Source of the DNA: Clostridiales bacterium
GTDB lineage: Bacteria; Bacillota; Clostridia; Oscillospirales; QAKW01
Assembly: GCA_003343605.1 (NCBI GenBank)
Contig: QAKW01000038.1
Span: forward strand, 1 to 25,071
Direction of reading: 5' to 3'
DNA length: 25,071 bases
Shown here: in pieces, positions 14,514 through 22,049 of the stretch
Layout of the letters: each line of letters starts with the position of its first letter
Numbering within the stretch: the stretch's first letter is position 1
The notes under the pieces: model-generated
What the model saw: only the letters and a program-made list of their open reading frames with translations
Databases searched by the model: none
Told to the model about the DNA's origin: nothing
Position numbers and translations under genes: made by a program

Positions 14514-14528
14514 TTAGAATAATTCTAA
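14514..14528. promoter_or_regulatory. Per/Fur box
   Basis: Perfect 7-1-7 palindrome TTAGAATAATTCTAA, close to the PerR consensus TTATAATNATTATAA. It lies at the predicted transcription start of perR-rbr, 4 bases beyond the -10, where binding would block transcription. A further half-site TTTAGAA adjoins at 14507-14513. Confidence 0.85.
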
Positions 14529-14532
14529 AAAT

Positions 14533-14561
14533 AGTATATAATTTACTTTTGTTTTTGTCAA
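14533..14561 (-). promoter_or_regulatory. Promoter of perR-rbr
   Basis: Perfect -35 TTGACA (14561-14556) and -10 TATACT (14538-14533) on the minus strand with 17-base spacing. Confidence 0.9.
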
Positions 14562-14603
14562 GTCTGTTTTTGAATAATTTTCGGGAAATCCTCAAAATGC
14601 GCA

Positions 14604-14609
14604 TATAAA
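14604..14609 (+). promoter_or_regulatory. Candidate hsp20 -10 box upstream of CIRCE
   Basis: TATAAA (within CATATAAAA) just before the CIRCE, which puts the start site inside the operator as in classical HrcA targets. There is no good -35 at 17 bases. The resulting leader to hsp20 would be about 200 bases. Confidence 0.45.
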
Positions 14610-14611
14610 AA

Positions 14612-14638
14612 TTAGCACTCTTCAATCGAGAGTGCTAA
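14612..14638. promoter_or_regulatory. CIRCE element (HrcA operator)
   Basis: Exact match to the consensus TTAGCACTC-N9-GAGTGCTAA: left arm 14612-14620, nine-base spacer, right arm 14630-14638. HrcA repressor binds CIRCE and is released on heat shock. The only gene pointing away from it on the plus strand is hsp20. Confidence 0.97.
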
Positions 14639-14660
14639 TTTTTACACTTTATTCATACTT

Positions 14661-14694
14661 TTGATGTTATTTTTTCATAAAGCGGCGGTATAAT
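14661..14694 (+). promoter_or_regulatory. Alternative hsp20 promoter downstream of CIRCE
   Basis: A perfect -10 TATAAT at 14689-14694, preceded by TTGATG at 14661-14666. The spacing is 22 bases, too long for sigma-A, and no good hexamer exists at 17. If used, the start would be near 14701, about 60 bases beyond the CIRCE. Confidence 0.35.
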
Positions 14695-14734
14695 AAAAGC
14701 AACAAAACAAAAGAAAGGCATGAAGGTGATACCA

Positions 14735-14797
14735 ATGAACCAGTTAAAACGGGCTGCCGGAACCTTATGCCGGCATACAAACAAACATTACAAATAA
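14735..14797 (+). CDS. Small basic leader ORF (20 codons) upstream of hsp20
   Basis: ATG at 14735 with AAGGTGAT 4 bases upstream opens a 20-residue frame beginning MNQLKRAAGTLCRH and ending at TAA 14797; an in-frame ATG at 14720 would add five residues. The peptide has several lysines, arginines and histidines and no hydrophobic stretch. It ends 20 bases before the hsp20 start. I know no family. It could be a translated leader, a small protein or a chance ORF; the good ribosome binding site is the main argument for translation. Confidence 0.35.
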   Translation: MNQLKRAAGTLCRHTNKHYK

Positions 14798-14817
14798 ATT
14801 GAGGGAGGTCATTGATT

Positions 14818-15252
14818 ATGTTTGAATTAATTCCGTTTGATCGTAAAAACCATCTTTCCAATTATAATCCTTTCAGAGAACTGGAGGAATTTGAGCGCAA
14901 TTTTTGGAACGGCCATACGGCCGAAGCGTTTAAAACCGATATCAAAGACGCCGGAAACGCCTATGAGCTGGAAGCGGATCTGCCCGGTTTTAAAAAAGAA
15001 GACATTCAGGTAAACGTGGAGGACGGCTATCTGACCATCCGTGCCGAGCGGCACAGTGAGGCTGAGGAAAAGGATAAAAAGGGCAACTATATCCGCTGTG
15101 AGCGGAGCTACGGATCTTTTTCCCGGAGTTTTGATCTTACCGGCATCAATGCTGATCAGATCAAGGCATCCTATGCCGATGGCGTGCTGAAGCTGAACCT
15201 GCCGAAACTGGAGGCACAAAAACCGGAGGTACGGCGGCTGGAAATTGAATAA
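14818..15252 (+). CDS. Hsp20/alpha-crystallin small heat-shock protein
   Basis: 144 residues. An ATP-independent holdase that keeps unfolding proteins soluble. The alpha-crystallin domain spans about 39-132, from FKTDIKDAGNAYELEADLPGF through VEDGYLTIRAER to the characteristic ADGVLKLNLPK at 120-130. The C-terminal LEI (141-143) resembles the IxI motif used for oligomer assembly. The ATG at 14818 is preferred over an upstream in-frame TTG because GGGAGG lies 9 bases before it. It is controlled by the CIRCE about 180 bases upstream and closed by its own terminator. Confidence 0.95.
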   Translation: MFELIPFDRKNHLSNYNPFRELEEFERNFWNGHTAEAFKTDIKDAGNAYELEADLPGFKKEDIQVNVEDGYLTIRAERHSEAEEKDKKGNYIRCERSYGSFSRSFDLTGINADQIKASYADGVLKLNLPKLEAQKPEVRRLEIE

Positions 15253-15265
15253 TTCCCACCGCTGC

Positions 15266-15302
15266 ATCAGGGAGGCTAAAAACCTCCCTGATTTTTTATT
15301 TT
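15266..15302 (+). terminator. hsp20 terminator
   Basis: Perfect 10-bp stem ATCAGGGAGG (15266-15275) / CCTCCCTGAT (15283-15292), seven-base loop, then TTTTTATTTT. It runs into the stop codon of the convergent lipoprotein gene. Confidence 0.92.
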
Positions 15303-16488
15303 ATGAGCATATTCTGGGGCGGCCGTCCCAGGCTGCGGTAATAATTCCCTGCGGCGCCATACCGGCAAACCCTGCGGGAGAAAAAGCAAATTTCAGATAA
15401 ACGCCATTCAGATCCCAGCCCTCGGAATCATCAACCGTAAGTGCAAAAGCATATTCTTCGTCCTTATTTATCAGCCGCACCTGTGAACCGCTTTTAAGCA
15501 AAATTCCGTATTCGTTACAGGCGGCCACCTCTGCGTGCCCGAGATCCCCTTCCCGGCGCCGGGTGGTCAAATCCCAGATTACTGCTGCCGTATCACCGTT
15601 TTCCCAATAGGAAACATACGCCTTCCCGCCGTAAAAATCAAAGCGGCAGGAGGATGCAGTGGTTTCACTGCCAAAGGCGGCTATAATTTCCGGCTCTTCG
15701 CCCGGCTCACAGGCATAAAGCCGGTTTTCAATGCCGACAAAAAGTGTTTCCCCCGCGCGCGCAAGGGCAATATTCGAATCTGAGCTTGCCATGCGGCAAA
15801 GAACAGTCCATTCCAGGCTATTTAAATCAAGGGTGCAAAGTTCTTTTTCCCCTTTGGTTTCAGAAGTGCGCCATAAATAGGCATGATCATCCGCGATCAG
15901 CCAATCACCGCCGATGAGATGAGGGAGCGGCCGGCGCTCCAGAATTTCGCCACGTTGAAGATCCCAGCAGTCAAGATAAACGGAATCAACGCCGTCTTCC
16001 CCAGTCAATATGCTGCAAAAATACGCCGTTTGCGCCCAAACACCGCAAAAATCAACCGCGCTCGCTGTATAGGCAACTCTTGCCACTGCCTGATCGCTTC
16101 CGGCTCCGGCAAAATCGAAATAATACAGGTTGTTTTCATCGCGGGTAAATAGAAACGTTCCAGTGCGGCCTAATATCACGCCGTCCTTCAAAAGCAGTGT
16201 CGCCTTACCTTTCCCGCTCAGCGGCGCCAGATAAATGCCGCCAGATCCGTTTTGCGCAAACTGTTCATAGCAAACATATTTACCGGCCACCTCCAAAGCA
16301 TTGGACTGTCGGAAGATCATACTCCCGGCGGCAGGGGTTTGATCAATCCAAAGATCCTGCGTGGATCTGCCGCCGCAGGAAGTGAGAAATAATAAAAAAA
16401 TAGTTAAAAAAATAAGAAAACAGCTTATTAATGCGACTCTTTCTTTATTGATAAGGACAAAATGTAACCATTTTTGCGGGAAATTCAT
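15301..16488 (-). CDS. Putative lipoprotein with repeat-rich (propeller-like) extracellular domain
   Basis: 395 residues. A hydrophobic segment at about 18-37 ends in the lipobox LTSC with C38, so the mature protein is probably anchored to the outer face of the membrane. The rest is beta-rich with recurring short units such as YLAPLSGKG, NNLYYFDFAG, LCTLDLNSL and RLYACEPGEE, reminiscent of DUF5050/WD-like propellers. No enzyme motif is seen. The 5' end is odd: the only usable in-frame start is ATG 16488, which lacks a purine-rich binding site and overlaps the last 44 bases of the decayed peptidase gene, giving an unusually long n-region before the hydrophobic core. The body has neighbour-like base composition, unlike the AT-rich gene upstream. 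Its native 5' end may have been replaced. Confidence 0.7.
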   Translation of the reverse strand: MNFPQKWLHFVLINKERVALISCFLIFLTIFLLFLTSCGGRSTQDLWIDQTPAAGSMIFRQSNALEVAGKYVCYEQFAQNGSGGIYLAPLSGKGKATLLLKDGVILGRTGTFLFTRDENNLYYFDFAGAGSDQAVARVAYTASAVDFCGVWAQTAYFCSILTGEDGVDSVYLDCWDLQRGEILERRPLPHLIGGDWLIADDHAYLWRTSETKGEKELCTLDLNSLEWTVLCRMASSDSNIALARAGETLFVGIENRLYACEPGEEPEIIAAFGSETTASSCRFDFYGGKAYVSYWENGDTAAVIWDLTTRRREGDLGHAEVAACNEYGILLKSGSQVRLINKDEEYAFALTVDDSEGWDLNGVYLKFAFSPAGFAGMAPQGIITAAWDGRPRICS

Positions 16489-17713
16489 AATAATCTATCA
16501 CATCCCAAGCTATATATTTTGGTGTTGTTTCCCAACCATCGGTAACTTTAACAAATTTAAATGTAGCTTTTACTCCAAAGGTATCAGTATTCATAATTGT
16601 ATAGCCAAATGCAACAACAGCGTGATTTACATATGCGAAGGAACCTCCAAGCTCTGCCTCCTCAAAACTTAGAATAACAGGCCAAGAATAGTTTTTAATA
16701 TACTTCGTTAAAAAGCTCCAACTATTTTGAGCTACATATGTTTTTCCAGTATAGCTATATGCAGAATTAACATCGAGCAGTACTCTAGTGGAACTTCCAT
16801 TATAATAACTATGAGAAGAAGTCGTAGTTTTAAAAGAAGGATCAAAATATCCTTAGTCTCGTGCTTTTTTACATAAAGTTTCAAATAAATCATCATAATT
16901 TGCTGGATAGTTAGGACAACATATTGGCCTCCAATAACGCATGACATTTGCCATTGCTGTAATAAAGCAATGGTCCAGATTATATAATGTTAATCCTCCA
17001 TTAAATGTTTTTCCTATATTGCTATTAAACGAATATATTTGATTGAAAGCACCAGCATTTCTCATCTGTGTTTCAATAGTGCCAAATGTTGAGCATTCTG
17101 CATTTAAGTGGCCCAAATTTCTCAACCATATCACGGGATCTTCTTCAAAAACAGCCTTACCTCCATTAGTAGTTGGTACAGCACCATTAGTCACTGCATC
17201 TCTAATTTTTTTGTTTATTTCTTTATTCCCGCTAATTTTTTGTCCTGTTACTTCATTCTTCGAAATTTCCTTACCCTGTTTAAAATATTGTGATTGACTC
17301 CTCCTTGTTTCTTTTGTTTTATTAAAAACAGAATAAGGATTTAAATAAATCGTTTCCTTATTATTTAAGAATTCTTTATAATAATCAGAAGCACCTTCAT
17401 AAGAAATTTCCGGGCAAAGTGTAAAAGATATATCGGTACTTATTAACACATACCATTTTTCTATATCAGACTTAAAAAAATCAAAACAATAATATGATAG
17501 CTGCCCTAGCTCATCATATAGCGGCGTAATAGAATATGAATCAATTGATACTTCATCTTGTGTATTTCCATAATAATAAAAAAGAGCTATTGTAATTGCT
17601 TTATCTTGTGAAATCGTAGTAGACTCTTCCTCAGCAAAAGTAACTAATTTACAACATGAAATTACAATTGAAAAAATAATTAAAAAAAAGAATACTCGTT
17701 TAAACTTCTTCAT
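16445..17713 (-). pseudogene. Secreted papain/C39-like cysteine peptidase, interrupted by one in-frame stop
   Basis: The frame runs from ATG 17713 (AAGGAG 9 bases upstream) to TAA at 16445-16447 and is broken only by TAA at 16853-16855, after 286 codons; 135 further sense codons follow in the same frame. The N-terminus MKKFKRVFFFLIIFSIVIS is a signal peptide (cleavage probably near TFA-EEE, or a lipobox at VISC). A propeptide-like region follows, then the active-site segment NLDHCFITAMANVMRYW with C249, matching the C-x-x-T-A-x-A-N-x-x-x-Y-W pattern of clan CA bacterial peptidases. The likely catalytic histidine (about 364, in YVNHAVVAFGY) lies beyond the stop, so the truncated product should be inactive. 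AAA or CAA to TAA is the simplest explanation. The gene is strikingly AT-rich compared with its neighbours, suggesting acquisition. Confidence 0.8.
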
Positions 17714-17786
17714 GATTTTCTTCTCCTTATCATTAATTGACTTTAATTTCTTGATAAGATCCCTTTTTCTTTTATTAATCACCACA

Positions 17787-17814
17787 ATTATATATTGTTT
17801 CAATCAAATGTCAA
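17787..17814 (-). promoter_or_regulatory. Promoter of the decayed peptidase gene
   Basis: Perfect -35 TTGACA (17814-17809) and perfect -10 TATAAT (17792-17787) on the minus strand with 16-base spacing, about 75 bases before the ATG. The promoter is intact although the gene is broken. Confidence 0.8.
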
Positions 17815-18000
17815 GAATATCTTTACTATTTTTTATAAATATAATCAAATCATTTGTCTAATTAATAGCATTACTTATTTTTTATTAGTAGATATATTTT
17901 ATTTGTTCCTTTATTACATTCGCAATAATCGTTTGCATTTGTCCCTGTCTTTTGGCACAGTTACTTTATTCAAATCGTGAAATAAAAAGAGTAAAAAATT

Positions 18001-18233
18001 TTGAATCAGGCAATCAGCTTGCGGCTTAGACAGTTGCTGGAACAAAGAAATATTACACCGTATCCATTATACATTGCCTGCGAGGCACCAAAGTCTACCA
18101 ATGGGAATATCTAAATTGCACATATGAATCAACGTAAATAAGAATCGTCCATGACCTGTGCCAGGGGCTTAGGGTCAGTCTTCCTGAATTTTTTGATTCA
18201 TCCCTGTTTCTAGATCAAAATTTAGAAGCATAA
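18001..18233 (+). pseudogene. Remnant of a small XRE-type helix-turn-helix regulator
   Basis: Frame 1 from TTG 18001 reads NQAISLRLRQLLEQRNITP then PLYIACEAPKST, the first helices of an XRE DNA-binding domain. After about 18100 the match continues in another frame: WEYLNCTYEST, stop, IRIVHDLCQGLRVSLPEFF, DSSLFLDQNLEA and a TAA at 18231-18233. One missing base near 18100 plus an AAA-to-TAA change at 18135-18137 would restore a protein of about 78 residues like the single-domain XRE regulators common in Clostridia. The original start was probably ATG. It is divergent from the decayed peptidase gene. The rest of the gap, 17815-18000, holds only AT-rich sequence with no gene I can support. Confidence 0.75.
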
Positions 18234-18238
18234 AAAGC

Positions 18239-18285
18239 AAACCACCCGGCGGAAGTAAAAACTTCCGCCGGGCGGTTTCTATTTT
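18239..18285. terminator. Terminator of the pgk-tpiA-gpmI operon (bidirectional)
   Basis: An 18-base stem with one mismatch, 18239-18256 against 18261-18278, with an AAAA loop. The minus strand continues with TTTGCTTTTT and the plus strand with TTTCTATTTTT. It abuts the gpmI stop codon and also follows the decayed XRE gene. Confidence 0.88.
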
Positions 18286-19820
18286 TAATCTTCAAACAGG
18301 CTCTCGCCGGTCATCTCGGCGGGCTTGGGAAGCTCCAGCCAATCAAGTATTGTGGGGGCGATGTCGCAAAGGCGGCCGCCGGCGCGCAGCCTGCAGGGAT
18401 AATTATAAACAATGAACGGCACCGGATTGGTTGTGTGCGCGGTAAAAGGAGAACCGTCTCCATCAATCATTTTATCGGCGTTGCCGTGATCGGCGGTCAC
18501 AAACAGCGCGCCGCCCATCTTTTTCACAGCGTCCGCCACCCTGCCAACGCAGGTATCCACTGTTTCAACCGCTTTCACCGCGGCTTCAAAAACACCGGTG
18601 TGCCCCACCATATCGCAATTGGCGAAGTTCAGGATCACAACATCGTATTTCCCGCTCTCGATATGCGCCACCACCTTCTCACAGACCTCGGGCGCGCTCA
18701 TCTCCGGCTGAAGATCATACGTCGCCACTTTGGGTGATGCGATCAGCTCCCGGTCTTCGCCGGGATAAACCGTTTCAACACCGCCGTTGAAAAAGAAGGT
18801 GACATGCGCGTATTTTTCCGTCTCCGCGATACGCAGCTGCGTTTTCCCCTTTTCGGCCAGATAAGCACCCAGCGTATGTTCCAGCGATTGCGGCCGGAAC
18901 GCCACCTGCACATTCGGCATCGCCGCGTCATACTGCGTCATGCAGACAAAGTAGACCGAGAAATATCCCTTTCTGCGTTCAAAGCCTGAGAAATCAGGAT
19001 CCACAAAGGTCCGCGTGATCTGGCGGGCACGATCCGGCCGGAAATTGAAAAAGATCACGCTGTCCCCCTCCTGAACCGTTGCATCCTGCAGGCAAACGGT
19101 GGGGAGAACAAATTCATCCGTGATATTTTTACCCTCATTGTCTATGGTTTCATAAGAAGCTTTCACCGCCGCAACCGGATCCGGATTCTGGATCCCTTCC
19201 CCATAGACCAGCGCCGCATAAGCCCGCTCTACCCGCTCCCAGCGGCTATCCCGGTCCATGGCATAATAGCGGCCCATCACGGTTGCGATCCGGCCAACAC
19301 CGATTTCCCGGCATTTTTCTTCGCATTCCTTCAGATAATCCGCGCCGCTGGCCGGCGGAACGTCACGTCCGTCCAGAAAACAGTGTAAATAGACCTTCTG
19401 AAGGCCGTAACGCTTTGCAAGCTCCAGCAGCGCCCAAAGATGAGAATTATGGCTATGCACGCCGCCATCGGAAAGCAGGCCCATCAGATGCAGGGCACTG
19501 CCCTGCGTCCGCGCGTTTTCCATCGCGCCGGTCAGGGCTTCATTTTCAAAAAAGTCGCCGTCGAGCGTAGATTTGGTAATCCGGGTCAGCTCCTGATAAA
19601 CAATCCGCCCCGCGCCGATATTGGTATGCCCCACCTCACTGTTGCCCATCTGCCCCTCGGGAAGGCCAACATCCATGCCGGATGCACCGATCTCCGTTAC
19701 CGGGCAGTTCTCTTTCAAAAGATCTATATTGGGCGTACGCGCGGCATAAATCGCATTGCCCTCCGTTTCCGGATTATTGCCGAACCCATCTAAGATGCAA
19801 AGTACCAGGGGTTTTTTCAT
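18285..19820 (-). CDS. gpmI: 2,3-bisphosphoglycerate-independent phosphoglycerate mutase
   Basis: About 511 residues, the usual length. Converts 3-phosphoglycerate to 2-phosphoglycerate in glycolysis through a phosphoserine intermediate and two manganese ions. The alkaline-phosphatase-type fold is shown by LCILDGFG at the N-terminus, the catalytic serine (residue 61) in GQMGNSEVGHTNIGAGR, HCFLDGRDVPP, the FRPDRARQ stretch and the C-terminal metal motif TADHGNADKM. Two adjacent ATGs (19823 and 19820) follow AAGGAGG; the second, six bases from it, is preferred. The gene follows tpiA after about 11 bases and is the last of the operon. Confidence 0.96.
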   Translation of the reverse strand: MKKPLVLCILDGFGNNPETEGNAIYAARTPNIDLLKENCPVTEIGASGMDVGLPEGQMGNSEVGHTNIGAGRIVYQELTRITKSTLDGDFFENEALTGAMENARTQGSALHLMGLLSDGGVHSHNSHLWALLELAKRYGLQKVYLHCFLDGRDVPPASGADYLKECEEKCREIGVGRIATVMGRYYAMDRDSRWERVERAYAALVYGEGIQNPDPVAAVKASYETIDNEGKNITDEFVLPTVCLQDATVQEGDSVIFFNFRPDRARQITRTFVDPDFSGFERRKGYFSVYFVCMTQYDAAMPNVQVAFRPQSLEHTLGAYLAEKGKTQLRIAETEKYAHVTFFFNGGVETVYPGEDRELIASPKVATYDLQPEMSAPEVCEKVVAHIESGKYDVVILNFANCDMVGHTGVFEAAVKAVETVDTCVGRVADAVKKMGGALFVTADHGNADKMIDGDGSPFTAHTTNPVPFIVYNYPCRLRAGGRLCDIAPTILDWLELPKPAEMTGESLFED

Positions 19821-19831
19821 CATGGACCTCC

Positions 19832-20587
19832 TTATGCCTTTACGGCATGTATAATCGTTGCAAAATCTTCTGCTTTAAGGGAAGCGCCGCCGATCAGGCC
19901 GCCATCGATATGTTCCTTTGCAAGCAGCCCTTCGGCGTTGGCGGCGTTCATCGACCCGCCGTACTGAATCGTCATTTCACCGGCAACAGCGGCATCGTAA
20001 ATTTCCGCCACAACGCCGCGGATCGCGCCGTTGACCTCGTTGGCCTGCTCATCGGTCGCGGTTTTGCCGGTGCCGATCGCCCAAACGGGTTCATATGCGA
20101 TAATAATGGAGGCAGCGTCTGCCGCACAAACATCCCGAAGTGCAATTTTCGTCTGCATCCGCACAATCTCTTCCGTAATGCCCTTTTCCCGTTGCTCCAG
20201 CGTTTCTCCCACGCACAGGATTACGGTCAGCCCAGCGGCCAGCGCCGCTTTGACCCGCAGATTTACCGTATCATCGGTTTCGCCAAAATACTGCCTGCGT
20301 TCACTGTGCCCGATAATGACATATTCCGCGCCGACTGCTCTCAGCATCTCGGCGCTCACCTCGCCGGTAAAAGCACCCTTTTCCGCCCAGTGCACATTTT
20401 CAGCGCCGATTTTGATGTTGGAGCCTTTTGCAGCCTCAACAGCCGCCGCCAAATCCACATAAGGCGTGCACAGCACCACTTCACACGTTGCATCGGCTAC
20501 CAGCGGCTTCATTTTGGCGATCAGCGCCGCCGCCTCCGCAGGCGTATTGTTCATCTTCCAGTTTCCGGCAATTACATATTTTCTCAT
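19832..20587 (-). CDS. tpiA: Triosephosphate isomerase
   Basis: 251 residues. Interconverts dihydroxyacetone phosphate and glyceraldehyde 3-phosphate. The TIM-barrel active-site residues are all visible: N9 and K11 (AGNWKMN), H94 (IIGHSERR), the catalytic base E166 (AYEPVWAIGTGKTA, loop 6) and the phosphate-binding IQYGGSMN near 207-214. AAGGAG 8 bases before the ATG sets the start. It is the middle gene of the glycolytic operon, 67 bases after pgk with a hairpin in between. Confidence 0.97.
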   Translation of the reverse strand: MRKYVIAGNWKMNNTPAEAAALIAKMKPLVADATCEVVLCTPYVDLAAAVEAAKGSNIKIGAENVHWAEKGAFTGEVSAEMLRAVGAEYVIIGHSERRQYFGETDDTVNLRVKAALAAGLTVILCVGETLEQREKGITEEIVRMQTKIALRDVCAADAASIIIAYEPVWAIGTGKTATDEQANEVNGAIRGVVAEIYDAAVAGEMTIQYGGSMNAANAEGLLAKEHIDGGLIGGASLKAEDFATIIHAVKA

Positions 20588-20618
20588 TTTATCTTCTCCT
20601 TTTTCCTGTCAAATATAA

Positions 20619-20644
20619 GCGGCACGGAAAAAATTCCGTGCCGC
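20619..20644 (-). other. Intercistronic hairpin between pgk and tpiA
   Basis: Perfect 11-bp stem GCGGCACGGAA (20619-20629) / TTCCGTGCCGC (20634-20644) with an AAAA loop and no T-run after it, so it is unlikely to stop transcription fully. Such hairpins often stabilise the 3' end of the upstream message or partly attenuate the downstream one. Confidence 0.75.
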
Positions 20645-20654
20645 GTTGGGTGTT

Positions 20655-21863
20655 TTACCGATCGTTCAGCGCGGCGATACCCGGCAGTTCCTTCCCCTCC
20701 AAAAATTCCAGGGAAGCGCCGCCGCCGGTGGAAATGTGGGTCATCTGATCTCCGAAGCCCAGGGTATTTACCGCAGCGGCACTGTCGCCCCCGCCGATTA
20801 CCGTGACACCGTTGGCTTCTGCCATTGCTCTGGCAACCGCAATGGTTCCTTCAGCCAGCGTGGGATTTTCAAAAACGCCCATCGGCCCGTTCCACACAAT
20901 CGTTTTCGCGCCTTTAATCGCTTCGGCAAAAAGCGCCGCCGTTTTCGGCCCAATATCCAGGCCCATCTGATCGGCGGGGATCTGATCGGCGGCAACCACG
21001 GTGGTCTCTACCGGCCCGTCGATCGGATCAGGGAACGCTCTGGCAATCTTGCAGTCCACGGGCAGCAGGAGCTTAACGCCCTTTTCCTCCGCCTTTTTCA
21101 GCATATCCCGGCAATAGGAGATCTTCTCTTCATCCAGCAGAGAGGTTCCCACGGAATAGCCCTTCGCGGCAAGAAACGTGTAGGCCATGCCGCCGCCGAT
21201 AATCAGCGTATCGGCTTTATTCAGCAGATTCTCGATCACTGTGAGTTTATCGGCAACCTTAGCGCCGCCCAGAATCGTTACAAACGGCCGCTCCGGCGCG
21301 TCTACCGCGTTGCCCAGGTATTGCAGCTCTTTCCCGATCAGATAGCCGGCAACCGCTTCCTTCACATAGCTTACCACACCAACCGTAGAGCAATGGGCGC
21401 GATGCGCGGTTCCAAACGCATCGTTTACAAAAATATCCGCAAGCGAGCCGAGCTCTTTGCTGAACTGCTCGCCGTTTTTGGTCTCCTCGGCACGATAGCG
21501 GGTATTCTGCAGCAAAACAACGTCTCCGTCTTTCATCGCGGCAACCGCAGCGCGGGCATTTTCGCCCACCACGTTATCATCAGCGGCGAAAACCACTTCC
21601 TTCCCCAGCTTTTCAGAAAGGCGCTTCGCTACCGGCGCAAGGCTGCATTCCGGCTTCGGCTCACCCTTGGGCTTGCCCAGATGGGAGCAAAGGATCACCC
21701 GGCCTCCGTCCGCCATCAACTTTTTGATGGTGGGCAGCGCGGCGTTGATGCGGTTCTCATCGGTGATCACACCATTTTTCAGAGGGACGTTAAAATCACA
21801 GCGGACCAAAACGTTTTGACCCTTTACATTGATGTCGTCAACGGTTTTTTTGTTAAAAGCCAT
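20655..21863 (-). CDS. pgk: Phosphoglycerate kinase
   Basis: 402 residues, the usual length. Transfers phosphate from 1,3-bisphosphoglycerate to ADP in glycolysis. Family signatures are LVRCDFNVPLKNG at 19-31, SHLGKPKG at 60-67, the substrate-binding GTAHRAHCSTVG, and the nucleotide-binding GGGDSAAAV at 357-365 and STGGGAS at 378-384. A strong AAGGAG site precedes the ATG. It is the first gene of pgk-tpiA-gpmI; gap, which often precedes pgk, is not here. Divergent from secA across about 186 bases. Confidence 0.97.
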   Translation of the reverse strand: MAFNKKTVDDINVKGQNVLVRCDFNVPLKNGVITDENRINAALPTIKKLMADGGRVILCSHLGKPKGEPKPECSLAPVAKRLSEKLGKEVVFAADDNVVGENARAAVAAMKDGDVVLLQNTRYRAEETKNGEQFSKELGSLADIFVNDAFGTAHRAHCSTVGVVSYVKEAVAGYLIGKELQYLGNAVDAPERPFVTILGGAKVADKLTVIENLLNKADTLIIGGGMAYTFLAAKGYSVGTSLLDEEKISYCRDMLKKAEEKGVKLLLPVDCKIARAFPDPIDGPVETTVVAADQIPADQMGLDIGPKTAALFAEAIKGAKTIVWNGPMGVFENPTLAEGTIAVARAMAEANGVTVIGGGDSAAAVNTLGFGDQMTHISTGGGASLEFLEGKELPGIAALNDR

Positions 21864-21908
21864 AACACGATCTCCTTTTTATACATATTTCATTTTTTTC
21901 CATTGGTT

Positions 21909-21937
21909 ATCATACCATTATTCTGCCGGTTTTGCAA
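21909..21937 (-). promoter_or_regulatory. Promoter of pgk-tpiA-gpmI
   Basis: -35 TTGCAA (21937-21932) and -10 TATGAT (21914-21909) on the minus strand with 17-base spacing; the start would be about 40 bases before the pgk ATG. Confidence 0.75.
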
Positions 21938-21988
21938 TCATTCTTTACCATTTTTTCCAATTAGCATAAAAATTAATTCTTCAAATAG

Positions 21989-22017
21989 TGGAAATGTGGT
22001 AAAAATTATGCTATAAT
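21989..22017 (+). promoter_or_regulatory. secA promoter
   Basis: -35 TGGAAA (21989-21994, four of six consensus bases) and perfect -10 TATAAT (22012-22017) with 17-base spacing, about 33 bases before the secA ATG. An 8-bp inverted repeat, TAGCATAA at 21962-21969 and TTATGCTA at 22006-22013, brackets it. Confidence 0.7.
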
Positions 22018-22049
22018 AACCGAAACGATATTTTAAGGAGCGAAAAATC

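Noticed and set aside
16445..16947. Separate minus-strand ORF 16732-16947 as its own gene
   Set aside because: It is an off-frame reading of the peptidase gene; the true frame continues past the single TAA.
17795..17980. 61-codon plus-strand frame in the AT-rich gap
   Set aside because: No ribosome binding site, low-complexity composition typical of chance frames in AT-rich DNA, and it overlaps the peptidase promoter.
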